Part shown: positions 11,900 to 36,887 of the stretch, one piece after another
Layout of the letters: each line of letters opens with the position of its first letter
Position numbering within the stretch: the first letter of the stretch is position 1
Assembly (NCBI GenBank): GCA_029721515.1
Contig: CM056565.1
Span: 1,266,398 to 1,330,397, forward strand
From: Synanceia verrucosa
Lineage: Eukaryota > Chordata > Actinopteri > Perciformes > Synanceiidae
Length of the DNA: 64,000 nucleotides
Direction: 5' to 3'
Translations under genes and position numbers: made by a program
The notes under the pieces: model-generated
Database searches by the model: none
What the model was told of the DNA's origin: nothing
The model's input: only the letters and a program-made list of their open reading frames with translations

Positions 11900-13060
11900 T
11901 AAAGCTGTCAGCTGCAGTGTAGTAAAGTACAACAGTGCCTGTTCAAAGATAATGAAGTATCGGAATAGATGAAATAGAAATACTTATGATTGTACTTAAG
12001 TGCAGTTTGGGTAGTTTGATAAATACCTAGTCATTTTCCATCACTGTATCCCATATGTCTGAGATTGCCTTGGGACTGGTCCTAATTTATTTCCTGTCTT
12101 CCACACACCATAGTCAGCATTTATCCAAGAATTTGATTGGTCCACAGCTGCAAATACTTTTTGTTGAAAATGTTTGTTTGAAATGACAACAAAAGAATAA
12201 CCATGCTGCTATGCTATGTCTAATGACTGTTAAGTGAGTTTGTATTTTGTAATTGTTCGTGAAAATTATGAATCAGCTGTCAGGTATATCACAGCCAACT
12301 CTTCCTAATACTGGATATGAGTGAATATGGCTATTTCTGTTGTTGTAATCTACTGTGAATTCATGTGGGCATACGTAAACAATGTTTATGGGCATAAACA
12401 TTGTAGCATAAAATAACTGAAGAAGCCTCATGGATGAGAGGTGAAAAACTTAAAGCAAGTCTTGTTTTACTCTGAAAGATCTGGAAGATTTCACAGACAT
12501 TAACATATAGAGGTACTGTTACCCCAAGATTGTCACTAATTTGAGAATAATTTGTGCTGCAAAAATTACATTATGGTAACATTTTTATTGCTTATTGCAT
12601 TGTTACCAAAGTATATCGAAAATGGTTTGAAAGTGTTTTTGAACGGATTGGAAACGACTGACTTGGTGGATTAGCACTGAGTAACTATCATGCGTGATAG
12701 TGTGGATGGAGGTAGTAATTTGTTATTTGTCTTGTTCTAGCAAGTTGTAAGAAAGAGTAGCTGGCTTGGAGGTGGACGACATGTCCAAAACAGTGAAGGC
12801 TCCAAAGATGAGTGTGAGGAAGGAGGATGAAGTTGACCGTTGAAGTGATGGCAATATTCACAAAGGGTGACAGTTTCCATCCATCCATTTTCCACCACGG
12901 TGGTTCCAGGGCTGGTTCAGAGCCACATCCTGACTTAGCACCAGTTCTTTGTGTTTCCACAGCCTTAAAACTGGGGCCAGACAAGCACCAAGTCTTTGCT
13001 GGTCCAGAGCTAAGCACTGATTACATTACATATTACTCATTTGTAATAATAAATCAGGCA
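11900..13060. other. vasp-akt2 spacer, no gene recognised
   Basis: Mostly AT-rich, with a degenerate repeat around 12870-13020 (a CCATCCATTTTCCACC stretch and palindromic tail). No exon seen. Confidence 0.4.
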
Positions 13061-13064
13061 GCAA

Positions 13065-13345
13065 AGGAAATGTGGCAGGACTCATGGGATAAGGATGGCA
13101 AAGGTAGGATGTATTATAGTATACAAAAAAATTGCATTGAGGAAAGGAAAAATTGCTTTGGATGCAGCAGGAGAGATGCTGTGGTAATCACCCGAGTAAG
13201 ACTCGGACACTGTGGTCTCAGGAGTGGACTGGCTCTGATTGGGAAACAGAGACTGTGATGCATAATTCCACAATGCAAGAGATACTCATCTCAAAGGAGG
13301 AAACTCTTCAGAGATCTGGGAGCAACTGGACAGACTGTTTTTAAC
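13065..13345 (+). mobile_element. LINE 3' coding scrap (RNase H/C-terminal region)
   Basis: The + frame includes WQDSWDKDGKGRMYYSIQK and TRVRLGHCGLRSGLALIGK, the pattern seen at the C-terminal end of fish non-LTR retrotransposon polyproteins that carry an RNase H-like tail. The frame breaks after 13258. The element is truncated on both sides, so the clade is not assignable. Confidence 0.5.
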
Positions 13346-13439
13346 ATGTGCACACTGCTCAGTTGGGAAGACTAACACAAAGAAGCTGCTGCAGTATCTG
13401 CACTCCACTGTACCAAAGAATACGATGAAGCATTAACAG

Positions 13440-15311
13440 AAACCGCATGAGGGCAGCAGAGGGCAGCAATACGCCTTGGATGCGTCTAGTCTGCCGAAAC
13501 CAAAGAAGAAGAAGAAGAAGAAGAAGACGCGCATGGGGCTCAGGGTGGACAGCCTGTGCTGGATCCAGCCTGTCAAAACTGCTCTGCAACCAAAATCAGG
13601 TCAGTGACTCAGTCAAAATTCTTGTTGTCATATTCTGTCATGTAAATTATATCGGATGAGGAATCTATAACTCACAGAAAATAAGAATGATTCCATGTTC
13701 CCTCGTTATCAAGGCTGAGTCATTAACCTACAAGAAATATGATCAGCAGTGTAACAGTGTATTCTTATAAGATTATACTGGTTATGACAGTCTTAGGCCA
13801 GGCATTCCTCAGTAACATTACAGTACATGTAGAATATGGAAAGTAAAATGTGTAGTTTTCCCTGTAAAACACTACACGTGACATTAAGCTTCAATACTTT
13901 AGCAGAGTTACTGAAGTTTGGTTGTTTGGGATTCAGGAATGATGGATTGGTTTGTCCATGTCTCAGGTGCACAGTAAGTGTAGCTTCACTGCCACATGGC
14001 TGCTGGAACTATAACTGGCTTTACGCTCCTCTACCTTTCTTGTAAACAGTGCGTTGGAAGTGAACTTGTCACCGTAGAAATGCTAACCGCTAGCCGGCCA
14101 ACCCATGTTTACTGGGTGAAATGGGAGCTTATGTAACGTTGTATATGGTTTTAAGTCCACCATGACCCACCGTGATTTGGTGGTTGGTGAACATTGGACT
14201 AGATCTCTAATAGGTCTTAGTTTGAAACGGTTCTGTTGCTCCTCCCTCCTGTTAATTTCCCTGTGATACTAAATATTTTAATCATGTATAATTTATTATA
14301 GTTTTGAGCTTTTCCACCAGCGCAGACTCACCTGTACTACCAAGCGAGCTGAAAACTGTGAGCTGAAACTGTGACGTCAGCAGGCTTCAGGTCACTGATT
14401 GGCCACGGAGTGACGTTATGTCAACAGAACTACAACTGATTAAACCAAAATGTATCAAACTGCAGGATTGTTTAGCTTTTTTAATCTATAAGCATTCATG
14501 TCACTAAATCTTGGTAACCTTCAAAAACAGTCCTTATAAGCAAAAGAAATAAGATAATCCTTTATTTGTCCCACAGATGGGAAAATTAGTTGGTTTTTTT
14601 TGTGATCGTTGCGATCAAAAGTGCTTGCTTTTGCAGTGGCTTTTCTCAATAACTGTGGTTGCAGCTGACAATTTGGAGCGTTTTATGTCATTTTTTTACA
14701 TTAACAGTTATATATGATAATAAGCATACCACGCATCACAGAAACAGCTGGAAATATGTAGTTCTAAAATGTTTTAATTTTTGAACTTAAGAGAACCATG
14801 GACTCAAAAAATATAACATTCCTGACTCATAAAAGTGACCTAGCTTTACAAACCATGGCCTTTTGGCATTATTTTTGTTGGCAAATGTGAGCTGTTCACT
14901 TTCTTCATTTTGGATCTCAATGGGCAATGTGATGTTGTGTCACATTGGTGACTGTTGCGTGACAAATTGCAGCATTTCTTTTTTCAATTAATGCAGAAAA
15001 TTTGTGGGAACTTTGAATAATTGCAAGCCACTGCAAATTGTTGTGGTGATTGGTTGAATTTGTGTTAAATATTGCAACATTGTGATTTCCTGGAGGGACA
15101 GAAATGCAATGTAGTGTAAAGAGAAAGAATAAACACTATAAGAATAAGAATATCATAAAAACACATTTATCATCTCATATTTTCTCTGTACTGCATGTTT
15201 CATCAGGTGCTGTTCGTATTTAGTAACTATAACTGAGACTTGAACAAAAGAGAAATCCACTGTTCTGCTGGACGTCCTGTTCCTGAACCTCTCTGAGACA
15301 CATCAGTCATC
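13440..15311 (+). other. akt2 upstream region; possible leader exon not resolved
   Basis: A (GAA)n run at 13504-13526 is followed by slightly CpG-richer DNA, and the donor-like AATCAGGTCAGTG at 13594-13606 could end a non-coding akt2 first exon. No conservation evidence is available, so this is not called. 14580-15080 resembles a decayed DNA element. The coding exon's 5' UTR lies directly before 15312; no acceptor could be fixed. Confidence 0.3.
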
Positions 15312-28570
<13,259 letters not shown>

Positions 28571-29560
28571 TCGGACAAAAACACATGAACACATGCTTGT
28601 AGCTATGAAAAAACCAGAACCTCCTTCATCAGGATCTAAGTGCCTTGGCTTGAGCCTAATTGTTGTTTAGAAATGCTCTTCCTCCACAAAACACAACACC
28701 TGACCACACTGGCTGTACTGCATTAGACTGGACTTCTGTGCCTCACATAGTCATGAGCAACACAGTGTCTGCAGCACCTTTTGGACGGCATATAAACAAC
28801 AACTGCTGCTTTTTCAGACTGAGAAAATGAGGGCATCAAATCCACACTTTATGTCGTCAGTTTAGCCAGAGAGACAGCTTTTTTGTGTGTCTTAATGCAA
28901 CGCTTGACTGCCAAGCATCAGGAATGATTAATAACACATGATGATCAAAGTTTCTGTGTGGAGAAAAGCTTTGAGCTTTGGAGAGAGACATCGGCCTTTG
29001 AAAAGAGTAGTAGTAGTTCTCTCATCTCAGGAGTCTGACACATCACTTGGGAATTGGGAATATCTTAATGTAAAAGTTGCATATGCTATTTTTAAAAAAA
29101 AGAAATTGTTTTATCTTTCTTGGTCAGTAAAATACACACTACACATGTGGTTTCAGAGACTTAATATGAACTTTGTGATTTCATTTTTTTCATTTTACAG
29201 ATAGGCCTTGTTCATAGTATAGATAAAAGATTCCTGTAAAGTAGAAGAGTATTAAACAGTTTGAAGTTTTAAAGAGCTTTACGCCTCAAGCTTTGATTAG
29301 AACTCCTCCAGGGAGCTGTGTCTGTCATGAACATGGTCCACCTTGAGATTTTAGAGAAATGGTGACTTGCAAGGATGCATTTTTATTAATTTCAGTTTCA
29401 CCCATCTAGTATTTATCACCGCACAGCATTAGATGGTAAAAAGGGAGATTCCTGTTTCAGATTGAAATACTGGGTCTTCTACTGCACATGGAAATACAGT
29501 GTTGTATTGGTGCTGCACTGGTAATATAAATAAAGAGATGGGGCAGATTGCCTGCTCAAC
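28571..29560 (+). promoter_or_regulatory. akt2: akt2 3' UTR, second copy of the 530-bp block, poly(A) signal
   Basis: Sequence after the akt2 stop runs to an AATAAA at 29529-29534, followed by a TGCTGTTGTTC stretch, so the transcript probably ends near 29560. The block 28730-29259 duplicates 27029-27557 in intron 11. If the UTR runs this far, more than half of it is the duplicated block. Confidence 0.55.
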
Positions 29561-30423
29561 TTGCTGTTGTTCACAGAGCCTCTTTCACCTGTGCTGTTTG
29601 GAAATACTTTCAGTTATTTTTCTTTTTCAGGTTCTTTTTCTGAAACACATTCACATTAAGAAACTTAATAATGGTTGAAAGAAAATGATGTTGTCTATAC
29701 AGACAATGTAATCCTGAAAACCTCTGATTCAATTTGAGCTTTATTAGCTGTCTTAAAACAAATTGTTTGGGGTTAGGCTATTCATTCCTCCACTGTAGGG
29801 GCTGAAGCTCTGTTTTCACACTTTCAGTAGCTATACCAGTATGTTGAGGCTGGGATATGGTACTGAGCAACAGGGCATGCCTCATGTAGTGTTACTGGAG
29901 ATGTGATAGTGTAGCATTAGAGCAGAGAGCACTAGAAACTAGACTGTGCTCTATTTGACAGTATGCTGGAATGGATAGCAGTCAATATACAGAGGAATGT
30001 TCAAAGATGGACATCTTTTCAGTAACTGTAAAACTGAAACCTGTAGGTGACTACTGACCTCTTCCTTGCTGGTGCCTCATGTTTGTGTGTCAGCTAGTGT
30101 TGTACTTAATAAGATGGTGCTGTGACCTCTCCTCCTTTAACCGTCCTTGCAGACAAGAATTATACTCCACAGTCTCACCTCTCTCACCTGTGCAGGTTTC
30201 CTGCCTCGTCACCTTTCACTCCTGTGTGTTGAAACAGCATGAAGCAGATGTTACCAGCAGTCAGTCTGATGTGACTTTTCTCTTTTCTTTTCTCTATTGA
30301 TTTGGTACAATGATCACAAATTCAATGAAGGTGACATATAAATGATTATTTTTGTGGTAAGGGAATATACACAACACAAATTTGATGTGCAATCTAGTAC
30401 TCTAGGTGTGGTCTATCAGAAAT
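29561..30423. other. spacer downstream of akt2, nothing recognised
   Basis: No conserved exon or clear repeat seen on either strand. Confidence 0.4.
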
Positions 30424-31084
30424 TAGAATCAGAAACCACTTCATTGCCATGTACGTTTGCACAAACAAGGAATTTAGCTTGGTATCCTGGTGCATGACAT
30501 ATAAACATATAAACGCTGTGCAGAGGTAAGAACCAAAAGATAATAAAGTGACTCAGAATAGATATGAATGCAAAAAAAAAAGGCAGTTAAATGGTGGAGG
30601 GGGATGGACCACAGGCCTTGTTGATGAATGAGGCCGGCTGCAATGGGAAGAAACTGTTCTTGTGGCGTGAGGTTCTGGTCCTGATGGGTCGGCCTCCTGC
30701 CAGAGGGGTTGGCCACAATCTGTCCTGCAGGCTTTAGGGTCCTAGAGGCCTGCACTGCAAATTATTTGGTTATTACCAAGATGAAAAAACTTAAATTTAG
30801 ACATATTAGATAATTTATCTTGTTTTAATCAATGTTATTCTTATTTTTAAGTGTTCAATTTTACACTATCATCTTAAATGAAGCACAACCCTATCTTTTT
30901 TTGTCTCAAATAGACAGGAAATCTTAAAATGAGCTAAATACCTGTTGTTAATAAGATAAATTACATCTCTCCCCCAAAGTCTCATCAAATGAATCTTTTT
31001 TTATGCTTGATTCAAGAGTCACACAAAAACATCTCCACACATTTTCTGCTTATATTTAGCATATTTCACGTATGTTGGGTCTTT

Positions 31085-32118
31085 AAAAGGTTACATTTTA
31101 AGTCATCTCTATCTCAACAACTACCGCCCTGTTGCCCGCAGCCCTGTAATCATGAAGTGCTTCAAGAGACAACAACCTGGCTCTGAGCACCGATAAAACA
31201 AAGGAGATCATCGTGGACTTCAGGAGGAACAGAACGGACCTATCAACGGATGAGTGGAGAGGGTTCACACATTCAGCTTCCTGGGAGTCCAGCTCTCCGA
31301 TGACCTCTCCTGGACAGCCAATATTACAGCTGTCATAAAGAAGGCTCAGCAGCGTCTACACTTTCTGAGAGTCCTCAGGGTGAACAACCTGGACAGGAAG
31401 CTGCTGCTGGCCTTCTACCACTCCTCCATCGAGAGCCTGCTGACGTTCTGTGTTTCCACCTGCTACGGGAGCTGTACTGCTGCAGACAGGGAGAGGCTTC
31501 AGGGGACAGTCAAAGCAGCACAGAGGATTGTTGGCTGTCATCCCCCCTCCCTGATGGATATCTACACCACCCAGTGCCCCAGCAGAGCCCAGAACATTAT
31601 CATTTCACACCCTGGTTCTCAGCTGTTTGAGCTGCTTCCTTCTGGAAGGCGCTACAGGTGCATCAAAGCTGGACAAACAGACTGAGGAATAGTTTCTTTC
31701 CAAAAGCCATCACCACCCTGAACTCCCATACATAACAACCTCAGCCATCAATACAACGCTCATGTGCAATATAGCTGTTCATCTGTCACTGTTACTGCTG
31801 CTGTTTTTATTTAACTCCCATGCAATACTATTTAGTTATTCTGTGCAATACATCTGTACATTTCCTGTTATTTTCTCAGTGTTTATCCTTGTTGTAAATT
31901 CATCCTCATATTAATATCTATATATAAGACCATTTTTATACTTATTTTTATGGTTACTTCTGTACTTACATTCTAAGATTTATACTTATTTTACACTTAT
32001 ATATTGTACATATTTTCATACTTATTTTTTATTTATTGTGCACTGAAAGGGAGAAGCTCTACAATTTCATTGTACACCTGTATCATGACAATAAAGGGCA
32101 TTCTGTTCTATTCTAGTC
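31085..32118 (+). mobile_element. LINE 3' end (CR1/L2/Rex-type) inside the hAT-like MITE
   Basis: The + frames read LALSTDKTKEIIVDFRRN (31180), then from 31254 HTFSFLGVQLSDDLSWTAN, KAQQRLHFLRVLRVNN, SSIESLLTFC and FELLPSGRRYR, the C-terminal part of a LINE reverse transcriptase. The 3' end has ACAATAAAGGGCATTC and a TTCTATTCTA tail at 32090-32118. It is 5'-truncated. Exact clade is not assigned. Confidence 0.75.
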
Positions 32119-32221
32119 TATGAGTGGTGCTTATTTTAAGCCTTCTACATCCATCTTATTTCTAGATTTAACAATCTTAGTTTGAGAAATCTTGTCAAGT
32201 GAAATTATCTTGCTGCACGGA

Positions 32222-32545
32222 CAGATAACCCCAGTGAGGGACAATTCAATTTACACTCGTTAGTATTTTTTAAGTTGCACATTACACACAACTTCTGAAA
32301 CACACATGCACATGCATTAGAGGAGGGGTGTCAGAGTGGGGGGACTGCCCCATATCCAGCGCCCTGAACAGTTGGGGTTTTGGTGCCTTGCTCAAAGGCT
32401 CCTCAGCAGTGCCCAGGAGGAGGAACTGTCTGGCACCTCTCTAGCTACCAGTCATCTCCCCAGATTTGGTCTGACCTGGACTTGAGCCAGCAACCCTCCA
32501 GTTTCCAGTCCAACTCACTACAGATTGAGCTACTGCCACCCCTTT
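32222..32545 (-). mobile_element. tRNA-derived SINE of a third type (antisense)
   Basis: Read on the - strand from 32545: GGGGTGGCAGTAGCTCAATC, then GGTTGCTGGCTCAAGTCC as B box, then CCTTTGAGCAAGGCACC and a GTGTGTAATGTGC region. This is the layout of a widespread fish tRNA SINE distinct from the TGGA family. It sits inside the right part of the hAT-like MITE. Confidence 0.65.
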
Positions 32546-33300
32546 AGATTTACATTTTTCCTGAGATTTAGTGTTTTTATCTTTTTTAGACACCTTTTTT
32601 GCAGTGTGCAGGTCCTGGAGAGATGGAAGATTGCAGCCAATCACCTTCCCCGCAGAGCCTGCAGTCTGGCCTTGTCCTTGGTGGAGGCAGCAACGTACCA
32701 GATTATAGAAGCATTATAGAAGTGCACCATCACTGTCTTTGGCTGGTTGACTTTCTTCAGCTGCTGCAGGAAGTACATCCTCTGCTGGGCTTTTTTGGTG
32801 AGGGAGCTGATCAGCTCCTACTTGAGGCTCTGGGTGATGATGGAGCCCACAGAGTTGACTGGAGAACCACACAGAGTGATGGGGGCAGGTGGAGGTGAGT
32901 TCTCAGAGTACAGTCATTTAGCATTTTGCACCTCCTTGCTAAATCTGGACTTAACCTCTTTTAACCTGTCTTGTCCCCACTCTTAAACACCTCCTCCTTC
33001 TGCAACCGTAGCCATCTGAGTTTAGCTGTGAACCAGAGTTTGTCATCGTTATAACTGACCCTGGTGCAAGTTGGTACACAGCTATCCTCACAGAAGCTGG
33101 TGTATGATGCATCTGTAAACTCATCCAGGCTGCTGGTTTCAGTCCTGAAAACATCCCAGTCTGTACAATCCAAACACACTTGAAGATCCTCCACAGCCTC
33201 ACTGGACCACTGTTTTGATGTTATCACAACAGTTTTACAGAGCTTTAATTTCAGTGTGTATGCAGGAATCTGGTGGACCACAACATGGTCAGAGTGAATT

Positions 33301-35100
33301 ATTGATCAGGGTTCAATAATTCAAGTACAGTATGGTAAAGATGCAAATGATGTACTGCACAGTCCAGGACATTGTCCTTAACATCTTCATGGGTGAACTT
33401 GATGTTGTTGTCCACTGTAGTCTGTGAAGGCCTCCACTTCTTTGCTCCATGTCAAATGAGCTATCTCTCTCTATTATTATTATATTTATCCCATAAAAAT
33501 CAAACAATAAACCATAAAAAATACATCAAAACACTTTTTGTCAAAATCAGTGTTGTAGTGTCAGCAGCATCAGATGAGAAGTGTCTGAGTAGAATTTGAT
33601 GATGCTACAGTTCATACTGTATAAGTTATTGAAAATCAATCCCATAAAAACAATCAATAATTCATAAAAAAAATACATAAAATTGTTGTCAAACAAACAC
33701 TTGTCAAAATCAGTATTGTAGTTTCAGCCTCATGAGGTGAGGTGTGTTTGAGATGAATTTGATAACTTATACGTTATAAAATGTATGAGGCCGGTGCTCA
33801 TTAGGGGCAATGTTTTCCATGGAGCACCGGGGATGCATTGTTCCAGTAAAAAATAGGGTTGTGCCTTAACAACATTTCAGAAATGCATTATTTGCATCTT
33901 TAGCTCATGCTGTATTTGACCATTATTGATCCAGGAAATTCTAATCTGCCAATATCTGTCTGACCTGGAATAATAATAAAACAGTGCATCACATGGATGC
34001 AAATCTCTTGTAAATGTAAATGAGAGCAAAGCTGTAGAACAGTAAGCAGACTGCTTCTGTTTATCACATTAAACAACTACATGTTTGAATTTGTGATTTG
34101 ATGTAGTGCTGCACAGGTTACTTTTCTCTTTACCATCTTCAGAAGACATTGTCTAAAATAAATGCTTTTGAAGAGAACATCATTTGGAGCTTGGTTTTTG
34201 AAGATGACTGAGTATTTTGTGTCATGACAGAGAAATTGTGAGACCTACAGTAAGTTGTGTTCAGAGGATGAAAGCACTGTAATTATGTAACCGGGTAACA
34301 CTGTGTTTGTCTTTGTCTCTCATATGTTTGTCAGAAGTGGTGGAGCTTTCCAACACTCCCCCAACAGGGAACATGTGCTGCCCAGGAGCAACCACGCCTC
34401 CATGTGCCTGCCTCACATGTTGCCACACACACTCTGTCTACTCTGTGTCCATGTCCTTTGAGAGTGTGGGGGACCAATGAGAGTCTCTGAACACATTGTA
34501 GTCTCATTGGACTGATTAGCTGATACACTGGTGGGTGAGGCATTGTTGTTAAGGGCAAATAAAACTCCAAGTGATGAACACTGCAAATCTCCGGCTGTAG
34601 TAGTGATTATAAGTTAAATTAATCCTTTATTAGTAACACAAACTAAAGACATTTACAGTTTTACAGCAGCAAAGAGGATGAAGCAATGTAACAAGAAGGG
34701 CCTATATAGTAGAATACGTAGGAAAATGTCAGAAAATCATAAATATGTATTTGCTAGGACAAGTCATTAACAGTCCCAGACTGCTCAGAAAGCCTGCTGA
34801 TCAGCTGTCAGACCCTGCTGTATATTAATCTGTCTGAAGGAACAACATTCCTCTTACACGTTGGGTTTTCTGTCTTATAAACCAGATAATTGTCACAGTT
34901 GAATTTGCCATAAAAAAGAAAAAAACAGAAATAGAATAAAGAAAAAATAATAGAAAATAAATCAAATAGCAATGAGATTATTTCAATCATTTTATATGCT
35001 AGTATCAAGGCCACCATTTTATCACGTCTGGTCTCATGTGCGACATGAAGCCTTTAACATCAACACACCTCAGTGAGTGTGTAAAATAAAAACACCACGC
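33301..35100. other. spacer with a degenerate tandem repeat at 33487-33785
   Basis: No gene recognised. Two adjacent copies of a unit of about 155 bases share ATCCCATAAAAA, ATTCATAAAAAATACAT and TTGTCAAAATCAGT(A/G)TTGTAG. The rest is AT-rich. Confidence 0.5.
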
Positions 35101-35310
35101 TAGTACCGAATGGACGCCTCACGTGGACTGTGGACGTCACCACCTAAACACGTGTCTCGACACGGGATTGGCCAAGCCGCTGCCGTTACGTCATCAGTGA
35201 GTAGTCCCAGTGGAGCTGGAGGGGGCGTGGCCAAGCAGACAAGCAGCATGGATGCTTCGAGTGTGTGACCAGGGACAGACAGCCAGGGAGGAGAGGACAG
35301 CGGCAGCCTG
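35101..35310 (+). promoter_or_regulatory. cipc: cipc promoter with two CACGTG E-boxes
   Basis: This is the only clearly CpG-richer stretch near the gene. Seen in the sequence: perfect CACGTG E-boxes at 35120-35125 and 35149-35154, GACGTCAC at 35133-35140, an inverted CCAAT box (ATTGG 35167-35171), TTACGTCA at 35187-35194 (CRE- or D-box-like) and a GC/KLF box GGGGGCGTGGC at 35221-35231. There is no TATA box. CLOCK-BMAL1 binds CACGTG, and CIPC represses CLOCK-BMAL1, so direct feedback is likely; activity itself is inferred. Confidence 0.65.
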
Positions 35311-35390
35311 ACCATGGAGCAGTCTCACTCCTCTGCGCTGCTGGAGAGAGAGACATGGCGTCTCTTCTCCTGGAGATAAAATACTGACAG
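35240..35390 (+). other. cipc: cipc non-coding leader exon with three upstream ORFs
   Basis: An exon-like segment ends in a strong donor (ACTGACAG/GTGAGT at 35390/35391). It carries upstream ATGs at 35248 (6 codons), 35314 (21 codons) and 35355 (10 codons, overlapping the previous one in another frame); all stop before the donor. The next exon would begin near 41117 after TTTTAAAG, eight bases before the cipc ATG. The transcription start is not determined. Confidence 0.5.
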
Positions 35391-36059
35391 GTGAGTCAGC
35401 TGCTTACCGTCAGTCTCAAGTTCTTCTCTTCTGCATGTAGCTACTCTAATAACATGTTAATACGCACTTACAAACATATTGAAGCGGCGGAGGCAGAGTT
35501 GCTGGTGGATTTACAGCAGGCTTAATTTCCCACTGAGCATCAGTGTATTATGTAACAGCGTTGGTGGTGGGACTGCACAGTGTGCCAGGGACTCTGATCA
35601 AATTCCTCCCTCTGGAGCCTCTTCCTCATGTGCATGCTGCCATGTTTTCACAGGGAATGGACTGACTGTAACCTGCAGCTCCAGCATAGAGCACATTGTG
35701 ATTTCTGAAGAAATTCTCTGTCCTATTCCTCCTCCTACAGGGGGTTTATCAGTGTAGACTTACAGTGATAATACCTAAAGTTCTGCTAAATATCACTATA
35801 ATAATGTCATTCATGTTCATAATTGCTACACTTGACTTTCAATACGAAGTACATAAACTGTGACTAATGTGTTTATTGTGCTTCATTGTCTGACTCAGAA
35901 TTCCTGTTTTTCAGTGGCATTCATGATTCTATATTGTCATTATGCACGCATAACGAAATTTTGAAGAGTCTCTCAGCTTAAGGACACACATAAATAAGGA
36001 AATTAAAATGAAGATATAAAATATAAAAATATAAATATAGAATATAGAGCATAGAGCAT

Positions 36060-36412
36060 ACCCATATTCACAGAGGAGATATGATATTTACAACAGAATG
36101 TGATGAGTTACAACTTAGCTGTAATATTTACAGCAGAAATGTAATATATGCAGCATAAATATAGTATTTACAGTTGAGATGTGATGTTTGCAGCAGAAAT
36201 GTACTTTTAACAGCAGAGGTCTAATATATACAGTAAAAATGTAATATGTAATTAAAAATGTTATATTTGCTGCATAAATTAACGATTTACAGCAGAAATG
36301 TGATAAATACAGTATAGACTTAATATTGCAGCAGAATTTGCAATATTAACAGCATAAATGTGCAGTAATACAGCAGTAATATTTGCAGCAGATATGTGAT
36401 ATTGCAGTGAAA
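36060..36412. repeat. degenerate minisatellite around TTTACAGCAGAAATGTAAT
   Basis: About a dozen variants of TATTTACAGCAGAAATGT(A/G)ATAT occur at irregular spacing of roughly 25-32 bases. Arrays of this kind are found in the 3' regions of some fish LINEs, which fits the LINE-like start just upstream. Confidence 0.7.
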
Positions 36413-36425
36413 GACAAAGTGCATC

Positions 36426-36843
36426 TTAGGCTCCATCCACACGACAGCAGCACAACTCTTGTGAGAACGTTGCCGGAATTATTTCCATCTACATGGCAAC
36501 GTGATAACGAGTGACAGCGAGTGACAAGGATGTAATAAATATGCTATGCCGATAGGTGACACTGCAAAGAAACAGAGAGACCCACGAAAAAAAAGAACAA
36601 AAGAATGCAGTGAGCATGCATATGAAGTCCTTGTTTACTACTCCTTCTGCTCACGTGATGACGTGACATCATCGTTAGCAACAACGCTGGGAACACACTG
36701 CAACTCCGAAACGGCGTTGTCATATCTTCTCACTCTGGAACCCGTTGTGTCTGACAACACCGGAGCCGTCGGTACGCAAGGCGGAATCTGTATTAAAGTT
36801 TGTCGGATTCATATAATTCCGTTGTCGTGTGGACGGCACCTTA
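36426..36843. mobile_element. MITE with CCACACGAC inverted ends
   Basis: The left end TTAGGCTCCATCCACACGAC and the right end (reverse complement TAAGGTGCCGTCCACACGAC) match with few differences. The interior is not coding by any recognisable homology, although one + frame stays open from 36546 across this and the next element. Confidence 0.6.
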
Positions 36844-36887
36844 GTGCGAGGACTGGTGGACTGTTTGAGTGTGTGCGAGAAGGTGAG

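Larger units (their letters stand above)
30765..32602. mobile_element. hAT-like MITE with CACTGCAAA ends, itself broken twice
   Basis: It begins CACTGCAAATTATTTGG and ends TTTTTTGCAGTG, the terminal inverted repeat of an abundant fish hAT-derived MITE. Its AT-rich body (for example TAGATAATTTATCTTG) is present at 30765-31080 and 32118-32220, then 32546-32602. A + strand LINE fragment and a - strand SINE separate the three pieces. An 8-base target duplication could not be read clearly. Confidence 0.65.
30424..33300 (-). mobile_element. decayed LINE, split by an hAT-like MITE
   Basis: The 3' part is at 30424-30764 (antisense; TAGAATCAGAAACCACTTC start, GGTCCTGATGGGTCGG) and the rest at 32603-33300. 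The - strand of 32961-33281 reads SDHVVVHQIPAY, CLDCTDWDVF, SFCEDSCVPTCTRVSYN and KLWFTAKLRWLRLQKEE. This is the linker between endonuclease and reverse transcriptase in fish CR1/L2/Rex-type LINEs. The reverse transcriptase core is deleted between about 32890 and 32960. The continuity of GGTCCTAGAGG with GGTCCTGGAGAG across the insert shows one element was interrupted. Confidence 0.7.

Noticed and set aside
13440..13605. Non-coding first exon and promoter of akt2
   Set aside because: Only a donor-like site and mild CpG content support it; no acceptor or conservation could be shown.
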